Assembly: GCA_946800325.1 (NCBI GenBank)
Contig: OX326959.1
Location: 29,835,115-29,899,114, forward strand
Length of the DNA stretch: 64,000 nt
DNA from: Luzula sylvatica
Taxonomy: Eukaryota > Streptophyta > Magnoliopsida > Poales > Juncaceae
Reading direction: 5' to 3'
Position numbers and translations under genes: made by a program. The notes under the pieces were generated by a model that worked only from the letters and a program-made list of their open reading frames with translations, was not told where the DNA came from and did no database searches. Positions 12,281-25,865 of the stretch are shown one piece after another; position 1 is the first letter of the stretch, and the number at the start of each line of letters is the position of its first letter.

Positions 12281-15200
12281 GTAGGTCTTCAATCACGAAG
12301 TTTTTTGAGAAAAACATGAAAAATGAAGTATTTTGCTCATTTTAGAGAATTATTTTGGACTCTTTTAGAAAAAATGATAATTGATATTTTTGAAGGTGTT
12401 AGACTTCAGTTTTTGATTTTCTGTAAAAAAATGGAAAAATAGAAATTTGTATGTGTCAGTCTTCAATCACGGAGTTTTTGAGAAAAACATGAATAATGAA
12501 GTATTTTGCTCATTTTAGAGAACTATTTTGGTCTTTTTTAGAAAAAATGATAATTGATATTTTCGAAGGTGTTAGACTTCAGTTTTTGATTTTTTCCAAA
12601 AAATTGGAAAAATTGAAATTTGTATGTGTTAGTCTTCAATCACGGAATTTTTTTGAAAAAATCATGAAAAATGAAGTATTTTGCTCATTTTAGAGAACTA
12701 TTTTGGTCTTTTTTAGAAAAAATGATAATTGATATTTTTGAAGGTGTTAGACTTCAGTTCTTGATTTTTTGCAAAAAATAGGAAAAATAGAAATTTGTAT
12801 GTGTTAGTCTTCAATCCCGGAGTTTTTTGAGAAAAACATGAACAATGAAGTTTTTTGCTCATTTTAGAGAACTATTTTGGTCTTTTTTAGAAAAAATCAT
12901 AATTGATATTTTTGAAGGTGTTAGACTTCAGTTTTTTATTTTATGCAAAAAATAGGAAAAATAGCAATTTGTATGTGTTGGTCTTCAGTCACGAAGTTTT
13001 TTGAGAAAAACATGAAAAATGAAGTATTTTGCTCATTTTAGAGAACTATTTTGGTATTTTTTAGAAAAAATGATAATTCATATTTTTGAAGGTGTTAGAC
13101 TTCTGTTTTTGATTTTCTGCAAAAAATAGGAAAAATAGAAATTTGTATGTGTTAGTCTTCAATCCCGGAGTTTTTTGAGAAAAACATGAATAATGAAGTA
13201 TTTTTCTCATTTTAGAGAACTATTTTGGTCTTTTTTAGAAAAATTCATAATTGATATTTTTGAAGGTGTTAGACTTCAGTTTTTTTTTTTGTTGCAAAAA
13301 ATAGGAAAAATAGAAATTTGTATGTGTTGGTCTTCAATCACGAAGTTTTTTGAGAAAAACATGAAAAATGAAGTATTTTTCTCATTTTAGAGAACTTTTT
13401 GGTATTTTTTAGAAAAAATGATAATTGATATTTTTGAAGGTGTTAGACTTCAGTTTTTGATTTTCTGCAAAAAATTGGAAAAATTGAAATTTGTATGTGT
13501 CAGTCTTCAATCACGGAATTTTTTGAGAAAATCATTAAAAATGAAGTATTTTGCTCATTTTAGAGAACTATTTTGGTCTTTTTTAGAAAAAATCATAATT
13601 GATATTTTTGAAGGTGTTAGACTTCAGTTTTTTATTTTATGCAAAAAATAGGAAAAATAGCAATTTGTATGTGTTGGTCTTCAGTCACGGAATTTTTTGA
13701 GAAAATCATGAAAAATGAAGTATTTTGCTCATTTTAGAGAACTATTTTGGTCTTTTTTAGAAAAATTGATAATTGATATTTTTGAAGGTGTTAGACTTCA
13801 GTTTTTGATTTTCTGTAAAAAAATGGAAAAATAGAAATTTGTATGTGTCAGTCTTCAATCACGGTGTTTTTGAGAAAAACATGAATAATGAAGTATTTTG
13901 CTCATTTTAGAGAACTATTTTGGTCTTTTTTAGAAAAAATCATAATTGATATTTTTGAAGGTGTTAGACTTCAGTTTTTTATTTTATGCAAAAAATAGGA
14001 AAAATAGCAATTTGTATGTGTTGGTCTTCAGTCACGAAGTTTTTTGAGAAAAACATGAAAAATGAAGTATTTTGCTCATTTTAGAGAACTATTTTGGTAT
14101 TTTTTAGAAAAAATGATAATTCATATTTTTGAAGGTGTTAGACTTCTGTTTTTAATTTTCTGCAAAAAATAGGAAAAATAGAAATTAGTATGTGTCAGTC
14201 TTCAATCCCAGAGTTTTTTGAGAAAAACATGAAAAATGAAGTATTTTGCTCATTTTAGAGAACTATTTTGGTCTTTTTTTGAAAAAATGATAATTGATAT
14301 TTTTGAAGGTGTTAGACTTCAGTTTTTGATTTTCTGTAAAAAATAGGAAAAATAGAAATTTGTATGTGTTAGTCTTCAATCACGGAATTTTTCAGAGAAA
14401 AACATGAACAATGAAGTTTTTTGCTCATTTTAGAGAACTATTTTGGTATTTTTTAGAAAATATGATAATTGATATTTTTGAAGGTGTTAGACTTCAATTT
14501 TTTATTTTCTGCAAAAAATAGGAAAAATAGAAATTTGTATGTGTTGGTCTTCAATCCCGGAGTTTTTTGAGAAAAACATGAAAAATGAAGTATTTTGCTC
14601 ATTTTAGATAACTATTTTTGTCTTTTTTAGAAAAAATCATAATTGATATTTTTGAAGGTGTTAGACTTCAGTTTTTTATTTTATGCAAAAAATAGGAAAA
14701 ATAGCAATTTGTATGTGTTGGTCTTCAGTCACGGAATTTTTTGAGAAAATCATGAAAAATGAAGTATTTTGCTCATTTTAGAGAACTATTTTGGTCTTTT
14801 TTAGAAAAAATGATAATTGATATTTTTGAAGGTGTTAGACTTCAGTTTTTGATTTTCTGTAAAAAAATGGAAAAATAGAAATTTGTATGTGTCAGTCTTC
14901 AATCACGGAGTTTTTGAGAAAAACATGAATAATGAAGTATTTTGCTCATTTTAGAGAACTATTTTGGTCTTTTTTAGAAAAAATGATAATTGATATTTTC
15001 GAAGGTGTTAGACTTCAGTTTTTGATTTTTTCCAAAAAATTGGAAAAATTGAAATTTGTATGTGTTAGTCTTCAATCACGGAATTTTTTTGAGAAAATCA
15101 TGAAAAATGAAGTATTTTGCTCATTTTAGAGAACTATTTTGGTCTTTTTTAGAAAAAATGATAATTGATATTTTTGAAGGTGTTAGACTTCAGTTTTTGA

Positions 15201-16144
15201 TTTTTTGCAAAAAATAGGAAAAATAGAAATTTGTATGTGTTAGTCTTCAATCCCGTAGTTTTTTTGCGAAAAACATGAACAATGAAGTTTTTTGCTCATT
15301 TTAGAGAACTATTTTGGTCTTTTTTAGAAAAAATCATAATTGATATTTTTGAAGGTGTTAGATTTCAGTTTTTTATTTTATGCAAAAAATAGGAAAAATA
15401 GCAATTTGTATGTGTTGGTCTTCAGTCACGAAGTTTTTTGAGAAAAACATGAAAAATGAAGTATTTTGCTCATTTTAGAGAACTATTTTGGTATTTTTTA
15501 GAAAAAATGATAATTCATATTTTTGAAGGTGTTAGACTTCTGTTTTTGATTTTCTGCCAAAAATAGGAAAAATAGAAATTAGTATGTGTTAGTCTTCAAT
15601 CCCAGAGTTTTTTGAGAAAAACATGAAAAATGAAGTATTTTGCTCATTTTAGAGAACTATTTTGGTCTTTTTTTGAAAAAATGATAATTGATATTTTTGA
15701 AGGTGTTAGACTTCTGTTTTTGATTTTCTGCAAAAAATAGGAAAAATAGAAATTTGTATGTGTTAGTCTTCAATCACGGAATTTTTCAGAGAAAAACATG
15801 AACAATGAAGTTTTTTGCTCATTTTAGAGAACTATTTTGGTATTTTTTAGAAAAAATGATAATTGATATTTTTGAAGGTGTTAGACTTCAGTTTTTGATT
15901 TTCTGCAAAAAATAGGAAAAATAGAAATTTGTATGTGTTGGTCTTCAATCCCGGAGTTTTTTGAGAAAAACATGAAAAATGAAGTATTTTTCTCATTTTA
16001 GAGAACTATTTTGGTCTTTTTTAGAAAAAATGATAATTGATATTTTTGAAGGTGTTAGACTTCAGTTTTTTATTTTTTCCAAAAAAATGGAAAAATTGAA
16101 ATTTGTATGTGTTAGTCTTCAATCACGGAATTTTTTGAGAAAAT
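12281..16144 (+). repeat. 22-monomer duplicated segment, copy 2 (about 3.86 kb)
   Basis: Second copy of 7061-10923, with the same monomer order and nearly the same sequence. Private differences include aattgataattg near 13766 and ttttgaaaaaatcatg near 12652 (gagaaaatcatg in the 7276 copy). After 16145 it continues as the segment at 11968-12240 and then switches at about 16471 into domain B. Confidence 0.87.
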
Positions 16145-16470
16145 AATGAAAAATGATGTATTTTGCTCATTTTAGAGAACTATTTTGGTCTTTTTTAGAA
16201 AAAATGATAATTGATATTTTTGAAGGTGTTAGACTTCAGTTCTTGATTTTCTGCAAAAAATTGGAAAAATTAAATTTGTATGTGTTAGTCTTCAATCACG
16301 GAATTTTTTGAGAAAATCATTAAAAATGAATTATTTTGCTCATTTTAGAGAACTATTTTTGTCATTTTTAGAAAAAATCATAATTGATATTTTTGAAGGT
16401 GTTAGACTTCAGTTTTTTATTTTTTGCAAAAAATAGGAAAAATAGAAATTTGTATGTGTTGGTCTTCAAT

Positions 16471-19400
16471 CACGAAGTTATTTGAGATAAACATGAAAAA
16501 TGAAGTATTTTGCTCATTTTAGAGAATTATTTTGGACTCTTTTAGAAAAAATGATAATTGATATTTTTGAAGGTGTTAGACTTCAGTTTTTTATTTTTTG
16601 CAAAAAATTAGAAAAATAGAAATTTGTATGTGTTAGTCTTCAATCACGGAATTTTTTGAGAAAAACATGAAAAATTATGTATTTTGCTCATTTTAGAGAA
16701 CTATTTTTGTCTTTTTTAGAAAAAATGATAATTGATATTTTTGATGGTGTTAGACTTCAGTTTTTGATTTTCTGCAGAAAATAGGAAAAATAGAAATTTG
16801 TATGTGTTAGTCTTCAATCCCGGAGTTATTCGAGAAAAACATGAAAAATTTAATATTTTGCTCATTTTAGAGAACTATTTTGGTCTTTTTTAGAAAAAAT
16901 GATAATTGATATTTTTTAAGGTGTTAGACTTCTGATTTTGATTTGTTGCAAAAAATTGGAAAAATAGAAATTTGTAAGTGTTAGTCTTCAATCACGGAAT
17001 TTTTTGAGAAAAACATGAATGATGAAGTATTTTGCTTATTTTAGAGAACTATTTTAGTCTTTTTAAAAAAAAATGATAATTGATATTTTGAAGGTGTTAG
17101 ACTTCAGTTTTTTATTTTAACAAAAAATAGGAAAAATAGAAATTTGTATGTGTTAGTCTTCAATCCCGGAGTTTTTTGAGAAAAACATGAAAAATTAAGT
17201 TTTTTGCTCATTTTAGAGAACTATTTTGGTCTATTTTAGAAAAAATCATAATTGATATTTTTGAAGGTGTTAGACTTCAGTTTTTGATTTTCTGCAAAAA
17301 ATAGGAAAAATAGAAATTTGTATGTGTTAGTCTTCAATCACGAAGTTTTCCGAGAAAAACATGAAAAATGGAGTATTTTGCTCATTTTAGAGAACTATTT
17401 TGGTATTTTTTAGAAAAAATGATAATTGATATTTTTGAAGGTGTTAGACTTCAGTTTTTGATTTTCTGCAAAAAAATAGGAAAAATAGAAATTTGTATGT
17501 GTTAGTCTTCAATCCCGTAGTTTTTCGAGAAAAACATGAAAAATGAAGTATTTTGCTCATTTTAGAGAACTATTTTGGTCTTTTTTAGAAAAAATGATAA
17601 TTGATATTTTTGAAGGTGTTAGACTTCAGTTTTTGATTTTCTGCAAAAAAATAGGAAAAATAGAAATTTGTATGTGTTAGTCTTCAATCCCGTAGTTTTT
17701 CGAGAAAAACATGAAAAATGAAGTATTTTGCTCATTTTAGAGAACTATTTTTGTCTTTTTTAGAAAAAATGATAATTGATATTTTTGAAGGTGTTAGACT
17801 TCAGTTTTTGATTTTCTGCAAAAAAATAGGAAAAATAGAAATTTGTATGTGTTAGTCTTCAATCCCGTAGTTTTTCGAGAAAAACATGAAAAATGAAGTA
17901 TTTTGCTCATTTTAGAGAACTATTTTGGTCTTTTTTAGAAAAAATGATAATTGATATTTTTGAAGGTGTTAGACTTCAGTTTTTGATTTTTTGCAAAAAA
18001 TTGGAAAAATAGAAATTTGTATATGTTAGTCTCCAATCACGAATTTTTTTGAGAAAAACATGAAAAATAAAATATTTTTCTCATTTTAGAGAACTATTTT
18101 GGTCTTTTTTAGAAAAAATCATAATTGATATTTTTGAAGGTGTTAGACTTCCGTTTTTGATTTTTTCCAAAAAATTGGAAAAATTGAAATTTGTATGTGT
18201 TAGTCTTCAATCACGGAATTTTTTGAGAAAATCATGAAAAATGAAGTATTTTGCTCATTTTAGAGAACTATTTTGGTCTTTTTTAGAAAAAATGATAATT
18301 GATATTTTTGAAGGTGTTAGACTTCTGTTTTTGATTTTCTGCAAAAAATTGGAAAAATTGAAATTTGTATGTGTTAGTCTTCAATCGCGGAATTTTTTGA
18401 AAAAATCATTAGAAATGTAGTTTTTTGCTCATTTTAGAGAACTATTTTGGTCTTTTTTAGAAAAAATCATAATTGATATTTTTGAAGGTGTTAGATTTCA
18501 GTTTTTTATTTTATGCAAAAAATAGGAAAAATAGCAATTTGTATGTGTTGGTCTTCAGTCACGAAGTTTTTTGAGAAAAACATGAAAAATGAAGTATTTT
18601 GCTCATTTTAGAGAACTATTTTGGTATTTTTTAGAAAAAATGATAATTCATATTTTTGAAGGTGTTAGACTTCTGTTTTTGATTTTCTGCAAAAAATAGG
18701 AAAAATAGAAATTAGTATGTGTTAGTCTTCAATCCCAGAGTTTTTTGAGAAAAACATGAAAAATGAAGTATTTTGCTCATTTTAGAGAACTATTTTGGTC
18801 TTTTTTTGAAAAAATGATAATTGATATTTTTGAAGGTGTTAGACTTCTGTTTTTGATTTTCTGCAAAAAATAGGAAAAATAGAAATTTGTATGTGTTAGT
18901 CTTCAATCACGGAATTTTTCAGAGAAAAACATGAACAATGAAGTTTTTTGCTCATTTTAGAGAATTATTTTGGTATTTTTTAGAAAAAATGATAATTGAT
19001 ATTTTTGAAGGTGTTAGACTTCAGTTTTTGATTTTCTGCAAAAAATAGGAAAAATAGAAATTTGTATGTGTTGGTCTTCAATCCCGGAGTTTTTTGAGAA
19101 AAACATGAAAAATGAAGTATTTTTCTCATTTTAGAGAACTATTTTGGTCTTTTTTAGAAAAAATGATAATTGATATTTTTGAAGGTGTTAGACTTCAGTT
19201 TTTTATTTTTTCCAAAAAAATGGAAAAATTGAAATTTGTATGTGTTAGTCTTCAATCACGGAATTTTTTGAGAAAATAATGAAAAATGATGTATTTTGCT
19301 CATTTTAGAGAACTATTTTGGTCTTTTTTAGAAAAAATGATAATTGATATTTTTGAAGGTGTTAGACTTCAGTTCTTGATTTTCTGCAAAAAATTGGAAA

Positions 19401-19603
19401 AATTAAATTTGTATGTGTTAGTCTTCAATCACGGAATTTTTTGAGAAAATCATTAAAAATGAATTATTTTGCTCATTTTAGAGAACTATTTTTGTCATTT
19501 TTAGAAAAAATCATAATTGATATTTTTGAAGGTGTTAGACTTCAGTTTTTTATTTTTTGCAAAAAATAGGAAAAATAGAAATTTGTATGTGTTGGTCTTC
19601 AAT
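16471..19603 (+). repeat. HOR domain B, unit 1 (18 monomers, 3,133 bp)
   Basis: Starts at the marker cacgaagttatttgagataa. Inside are the cccggagttattcgag monomer (16819), a 172-bp monomer with aatgatgaag and a run of As (about 17015-17190), the cccgtag monomers and a tcgcgg monomer (18386). From about 18410 to the end it switches to monomers of the domain A kind (agatttcag, cccagag, cagagaaaaac). The 172-bp monomer is missing from units 2 and 3, so those lost it or this unit gained it. Confidence 0.85.
17514..18037 (+). repeat. Local run of three cccgtag monomers
   Basis: Three adjacent monomers start with cccgtagtttttcgag at 17514, 17689 and 17864. The first two spacings are 175 bp because the A-tract in gcaaaaaaatagg is one base longer. 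They are almost identical (one has ctatttttgtc for ctattttggtc), so a single monomer appears to have been amplified locally. The same triplet recurs at 20475 and 23784, meaning it arose before the larger unit was duplicated. Confidence 0.85.
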
Positions 19604-22600
19604 CACGAAGTTATTTGAGATAAACATGAAAAATGAAGTATTTTGCTCATTTTAGAGAATTATTTTGGACTCTTTTAGAAAAAATGATAATTGATATTTT
19701 TGAAGGTGTTAGACTTCAGTTTTTTATTTTTTGCAAAAAATTAGAAAAATAGAAATTTGTATGTGTTAGTCTTCAATCACGGAATTTTTTGAGAAAAACA
19801 TGAAAAATTATGTATTTTGCTCATTTTAGAGAACTATTTTTGTCTTTTTTAGAAAAAATTATAATTGATATTTTTGAAGGTGTTAGACTTCAGTTTTTGA
19901 TTTTCTGCAGAAAATAGGAAAAATAGAAATTTGTATGTGTTAGTCTTCAATCCCGGAGTTATTCGAGAAAAACATGAAAAATTTAATATTTTGCTCATTT
20001 TAGAGAACTATTTTGGTCTTTTTTAGAAAAAATGATAATTGATATTTTTTAAGGTGTTAGACTTCTGATTTTGATTTGTTGCAAAAAATTGGAAAAATAG
20101 AAATTTGTAAGTGTTAGTCTTCAATCACGGAATTTTTTGAGAAAAACATGAAAAATTAAGTTTTTTGCTCATTTTAGAGAACTATTTTGGTCTATTTTAG
20201 AAAAAATCATAATTGATATTTTTGAAGGTGTTAGACTTCAGTTTTTGATTTTCTGCAAAAAATATGAAAAATAGAAATTTGTATGTGTTAGTCTTCAATC
20301 ACGAAGTTTTCCGAGAAAAACATGAAAAATGAAGTATTTTGCTCATTTTAGAGAACTATTTTGGTATTTTTTAGAAAAAATGATAATTGATATTTTTGAA
20401 GGTGTTAGACTTCAGTTTTTGATTTTCTGCAAAAAAATAGGAAAAATAGAAATTTGTATGTGTTAGTCTTCAATCCCGTAGTTTTTCGAGAAAAACATGA
20501 AAAATGAAGTATTTTGCTCATTTTAGAGAACTATTTTGGTCTTTTTTAGAAAAAATGATAATTGATATTTTTGAAGGTGTTAGACTTCAGTTTTTGATTT
20601 TCTGCAAAAAAATAGGAAAAATAGAAATTTGTATGTGTTAGTCTTCAATCCCGTAGTTTTTCGAGAAAAACATGAAAAATGAAGTATTTTGCTCATTTTA
20701 GAGAACTATTTTTGTCTTTTTTAGAAAAAATGATAATTGATATTTTTGAAGGTGTTAGACTTCAGTTTTTGATTTTCTGCAAAAAAATAGGAAAAATAGA
20801 AATTTGTATGTGTTAGTCTTCAATCCCGTAGTTTTTCGAGAAAAACATGAAAAATGAAGTATTTTGCTCATTTTAGAGAACTATTTTGGTCTTTTTTAGA
20901 AAAAATGATAATTGATATTTTTGAAGGTGTTAGACTTCAGTTTTTGATTTTTTGCAAAAAATTGGAAAAATAGAAATTTGTATATGTTAGTCTCCAATCA
21001 CGAATTTTTTTGAGAAAAACATGAAAAATAAAGTATTTTTCTCATTTTAGAGAACTATTTTGGTCTTTTTTAGAAAAAATCATAATTGATATTTTTGAAG
21101 GTGTTAGACTTCCGTTTTTGATTTTTTCCAAAAAATTGGAAAAATTGAAATTTGTATGTGTTAGTCTTCAATCACGGAATTTTTTGAGAAAATCATGAAA
21201 AATGAAGTATTTTGCTCATTTTAGAGAACTATTTTGGTCTTTTTTAGAAAAAATGATAATTGATATTTTTGAAGGTGTTAGACTTCTGTTTTTGATTTTC
21301 TGCAAAAAATTGGAAAAATTGAAATTTGTATGTGTTAGTCTTCAATCGCGGAATTTTTTGAAAAAATCATTAGAAATGTAGTTTTTTGCTCATTTTAGAG
21401 AACTATTTTGGTCTTTTTTAGAAAAAATCATAATTGATATTTTTGAAGGTGTTAGACTTCAGTTTTTTATTTTATGCAAAAAATAGGAAAAATAGCAATT
21501 TGTATGTGTTGGTCTACAGTCACGAAGTTTTTTGAGAAAATCATGAAAAATGAAGTATTTTGCTCATTTTAGAGAACTATTTTGGTATTTTTTAGAAAAA
21601 ATGATAATTGATATTTTTGAAGGTGTTAGACTTCAGTTTTTGATTTTCTGCAAAAAAATGGAAAAATAGAAATTTGTATGTGTTAGTCTTCAATCACGGA
21701 ATTTTTTGAGAAAAACATGAATAATGAAGTATTTTGCTCATTTTAGAGAACTATTTTGGTCTTTTTTAGAAAAAATGATAATTGATATTTTTGAAGGTGT
21801 TAGACTTCAGTTTTTGATTTTATGCAAAAAATTGGAAAAATAGAAATTTGTATGTGTCAGTCTTCAATCACGGAGTTTTTGAGAAAAACATGAATAATGA
21901 AGTATTTCGCTCATTTTAGAGAACTATTTTGGTATTTTTTAGAAAAAATGATAATTGATATTTTTGAAGGTGTTAGACTTCAGTTTTTGATTTTCTGCAA
22001 AAAATAGGAAAAATAGAAATTTGTATGTGTTAGTCTTCAATCCCGGAGTTTTTCGAGAAAAACATGAAAATTGAAGTATTTTGCTCATTTCAGAGAACTA
22101 TTTTGGTATTTTTTAGAAAAAATGATAATTGATATTTTTGAAGGTGTTAGACTTCAGTTTTTGATTTTCTGCAAAAAAATTGGAAAAATAGAAATTTGTA
22201 TGTGTTAGTCTTCAATCCCGTAGTTTTTCGAGAAAAACATGAAAAATTAAGTATTTTGCTCATTTAAGAGAACTATTTTGGTCTTTTTTAGAAAAAATGA
22301 TAATTGATATTTTTGAAGGTGTTAGACTTCAGTTTTTGATTTTTTGCAAAAAATTGGAAAAATAGAAATTTGTATATGTTAGTCTCCAATCACGAATTTT
22401 TTTGAGAAAAACATGAAAAATAAAGTATTTTTCTCATTTTAGAGAACTATTTTGGTCTTTTTTAGAAAAAATCATAATTGATATTTTTGAAGGTGTTAGA
22501 CTTCCGTTTTTGATTTTTTCCAAAAAATTGGAAAAATTGAAATTTGTATGTGTTAGTCTTCAATCACGGAATTTTTTGAGAAAATCATGAAAAATGAAGT

Positions 22601-22912
22601 ATTTTGCTCATTTTAGAGAACTATTTTGGTCTTTTTTAGAAAAAATGATAATTGATATTTTTGAAGGTGTTAGACTTCTGTTTTTGATTTTCTGCAAAAA
22701 ATTGGAAAAATTGAAATTTGTATGTGTTAGTCTTCAATCACGGAATTTTTTGAAAAAATCATTAAAAATGTAGTATTTTGCTCATTTTAGAGAACTATTT
22801 TGGTCTTTTTTAGAAAAAATCATAATTGATATTTTTGAAGGTGTTAGACTTCAGTTTTTTATTTTTTGCAAAAAATAGGAAAAATAGAAATTTGTATGTG
22901 TTGGTCTTCAAT
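19604..22912 (+). repeat. HOR domain B, unit 2 (19 monomers, 3,309 bp)
   Basis: Same start marker and core as unit 1, with the cccgtag triplet from 20475 and tcgcgg at 21347. The core is one monomer shorter than in unit 1 (871 against 1,043 bp from the start to the triplet). After the core it carries the ggtctacag/tttcgctc cassette instead of the domain A-like tail, so the tail was exchanged. Confidence 0.85.
21511..22504 (+). repeat. Interspersed cassette, copy 1
   Basis: Defined by ggtctacag at the start and cttccg at the end, 990 bp apart. Between them are a ctgcaaaaaaatgg monomer, a gtgtcagtc/cacggag monomer, a monomer with the unique tatttcgctc (21905), one with catttcagag, and a cccgtag monomer. 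Here one monomer uses ggtatttttt where the other copies have ggtctttttt (about 21590), so this copy is slightly apart. Confidence 0.82.
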
Positions 22913-24690
22913 CACGAAGTTATTTGAGATAAACATGAAAAATGAAGTATTTTGCTCATTTTAGAGAATTATTTTGGACTCTTTTAGAAAAAATGATAAT
23001 TGATATTTTTGAAGGTGTTAGACTTCAGTTTTTTATTTTTTGCAAAAAATTAGAAAAATAGAAATTTGTATGTGTTAGTCTTCAATCACGGAATTTTTTG
23101 AGAAAAACATGAAAAATTATGTATTTTGCTCATTTTAGAGAACTATTTTTGTCTTTTTTAGAAAAAATGATAATTGATATTTTTGAAGGTGTTAGACTTC
23201 AGTTTTTGATTTTTTGCAGAAAATAGGAAAAATAGAAATTTGTATGTGTTAGTCTTCAATCCCGGAGTTATTCGAGAAAAACATGAAAAATTTAATATTT
23301 TGCTCATTTTAGAGAACTATTTTGGTCTTTTTTAGAAAAAATGATAATTGATATTTTTTAAGGTGTTAGACTTCTGATTTTGATTTGTTGCAAAAAATTG
23401 GAAAAATAGAAATTTGTAAGTGTTAGTCTTCAATCACGGAATTTTTTGAGAAAAACATGAAAAATTAAGTTTTTTGCTCATTTTAGAGAACTATTTTGGT
23501 CTATTTTAGAAAAAATCATAATTGATATTTTTGAAGGTGTTAGACTTCAGTTTTTGATTTTCTGCAAAAAATAGGAAAAATAGAAATTTGTATGTGTTAG
23601 TCTTCAATCACGAAGTTTTCCGAGAAAAACATGAAAAATGAAGTATTTTGCTCATTTTAGAGAACTATTTTGGTATTTTTTAGAAAAAATGATAATTGAT
23701 ATTTTTGAAGGTGTTAGACTTCAGTTTTTGATTTTCTGCAAAAAAATAGGAAAAATAGAAATTTGTATGTGTTAGTCTTCAATCCCGTAGTTTTTCGAGA
23801 AAAACATGAAAAATGAAGTATTTTGCTCATTTTAGAGAACTATTTTGGTCTTTTTTAGAAAAAATGATAATTGATATTTTTGAAGGTGTTAGACTTCAGT
23901 TTTTGATTTTCTGCAAAAAAATAGGAAAAATAGAAATTTGTATGTGTTAGTCTTCAATCCCGTAGTTTTTCGAGAAAAACATGAAAAATGAAGTATTTTG
24001 CTCATTTTAGAGAACTATTTTTGTCTTTTTTAGAAAAAATGATAATTGATATTTTTGAAGGTGTTAGACTTCAGTTTTTGATTTTCTGCAAAAAAATAGG
24101 AAAAATAGAAATTTGTATGTGTTAGACTTCAATCCCGTAGTTTTTCGAGAAAAACATGAAAAATGAAGTATTTTGCTCATTTTAGAGAACTATTTTGGTC
24201 TTTTTTAGAAAAAATGATAATTGATATTTTTGAAGGTGTTAGACTTCAGTTTTTGATTTTTTGCAAAAAAATTGGAAAAATAGAAATTTGTATATGTTAG
24301 TCTCCAATCACGAATTTTTTTGAGAAAAACATGAAAAATAAAGTATTTTTCTCATTTTAGAGAACTATTTTGGTCTTTTTTAGAAAAAATCATAATTGAT
24401 ATTTTTGAAGGTGTTAGACTTCCGTTTTTGATTTTTTCCAAAAAATTGGAAAAATTGAAATTTGTATGTGTTAGTCTTCAATCACGGAATTTTTTGAGAA
24501 AATCATGAAAAATGAAGTATTTTGCTCATTTTAGAGAACTATTTTGGTCTTTTTTAGAAAAAATGATAATTGATATTTTTGAAGGTGTTAGACTTCTGTT
24601 TTTGATTTTCTGCAAAAAATTGGAAAAATTGAAATTTGTATGTGTTAGTCTTCAATCGCGGAATTTTTTGAAAAAATCATTAGAAATGTA
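22913..24690 (+). repeat. HOR domain B, unit 3 core (about 1.78 kb)
   Basis: Third copy of the core, with start marker at 22913, triplet from 23784 and tcgcgg at 24657. Offsets to unit 2 are 3,309-3,310 bp. After about 24690 the order changes to monomers with agaattattttggactc and ttataaaaaatg, which begin domain C. One monomer reads gttagacttcaatcccg near 24121, where the usual B-type third has gtcttc; this may be conversion from the A-type third or a simple T-to-A change. Confidence 0.82.
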
Positions 24691-25865
24691 GTTTTTTGCT
24701 CATTTTAGAGAACTATTTTGGTCTTTTTTAGAAAAAATCATAATTGATATTTTTGAAGGTGTTAGACTTCAGTTTTTTATTTTTTGCAAAAAATAGGAAA
24801 AATAGAAATTTGTATGTGTTGGTCTTCAATCACGAAGTTTTTTGAGAAAAACATGAAAAATGAAGTATTTTGCTCATTTTAGAGAATTATTTTGGACTCT
24901 TTTATAAAAAATGATAATTGATATTTTTGAAGGTGTTGGACTTCAGTTTTTAATTTTTTGCAAAAAATAGGAAAAATAGAAATTTTTATGTGTTAGTCTT
25001 CAATCCCGGAGTTTTTTGAGAAAAACATGAACAATGAAGTTTTTTGCTCATTTTAGAGAACTATTTTGGTCTTTTTTAGAAAAAATCATAATTGATATTT
25101 TTGAAGGTGTTAGACTTCAGTTTTTTATTTTATGCAAAAAATAGGAAAAATAACAATTTGTATGTGTTGGTCTTCAGTCACGAAGTTTTTTGAGAAAAAC
25201 ATGAAAAATGAAGTATTTTGCTCATTTTAGAGAACTATTTTGCTATTTTTTAGAAAAAATGATAATTCATATTTTTGAAGGTGTTAGACTTCAGTTTTTG
25301 ATTTTCTGCAAAAAATAGGAAAAATAGAAATTTGTATGTGTTAGTCATCAATCCCGGAGTTTTTTGAGAAAAACATGAATAATGAAGTATTTTGCTCATT
25401 TTAGAGAACTATTTTGGTCTTTTTTAGAAAAATTCATAATTGATATTTTTGAAGGTGTTAGACTTCAGTTTTTTTTTTTTTTGCAAAAAATAGGAAAAAT
25501 AGAAATTTGTATGTGTTGGTCTTCAATCACGAAGTTTTTTGAGAAAAACATGAAAAATGAAGTATTTTTCTCATTTTAGAGAACTATTTTGGTATTTTTT
25601 AGAAAAAATGATAATTGATATTTTTGAAGGTGTTAGACTTCAGTTTTTGATTTTCTGCAAAAATTTGGAAAAATAGAAATTTGTATGTGTTAGTCTTCAA
25701 TCACGGAATTTTTTGAGAAAATCATTAAAAATGAAGTATTTTGCTCATTTTAGAGAACTATTTTGGTCTTTTTTAGAAAAAATCATAATTGATATTTTTG
25801 AAGGTGTTAGACTTCAGTTTTTTATTTTATGCAAAAAATAGGAAAAATAGCAATTTGTATGTGTT

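Noticed and set aside
17514..17535. CENP-B-box-like motif in cccgtagtttttcgag and related forms
   Set aside because: The reverse complement of the CENP-B core needs CCCG, then NNT, four bases, then CGAA. Here the T is G, the spacer is one base longer (8 instead of 7) and the end is CGAG. The resemblance is partial and may be chance; a search with the real matrix would settle it.
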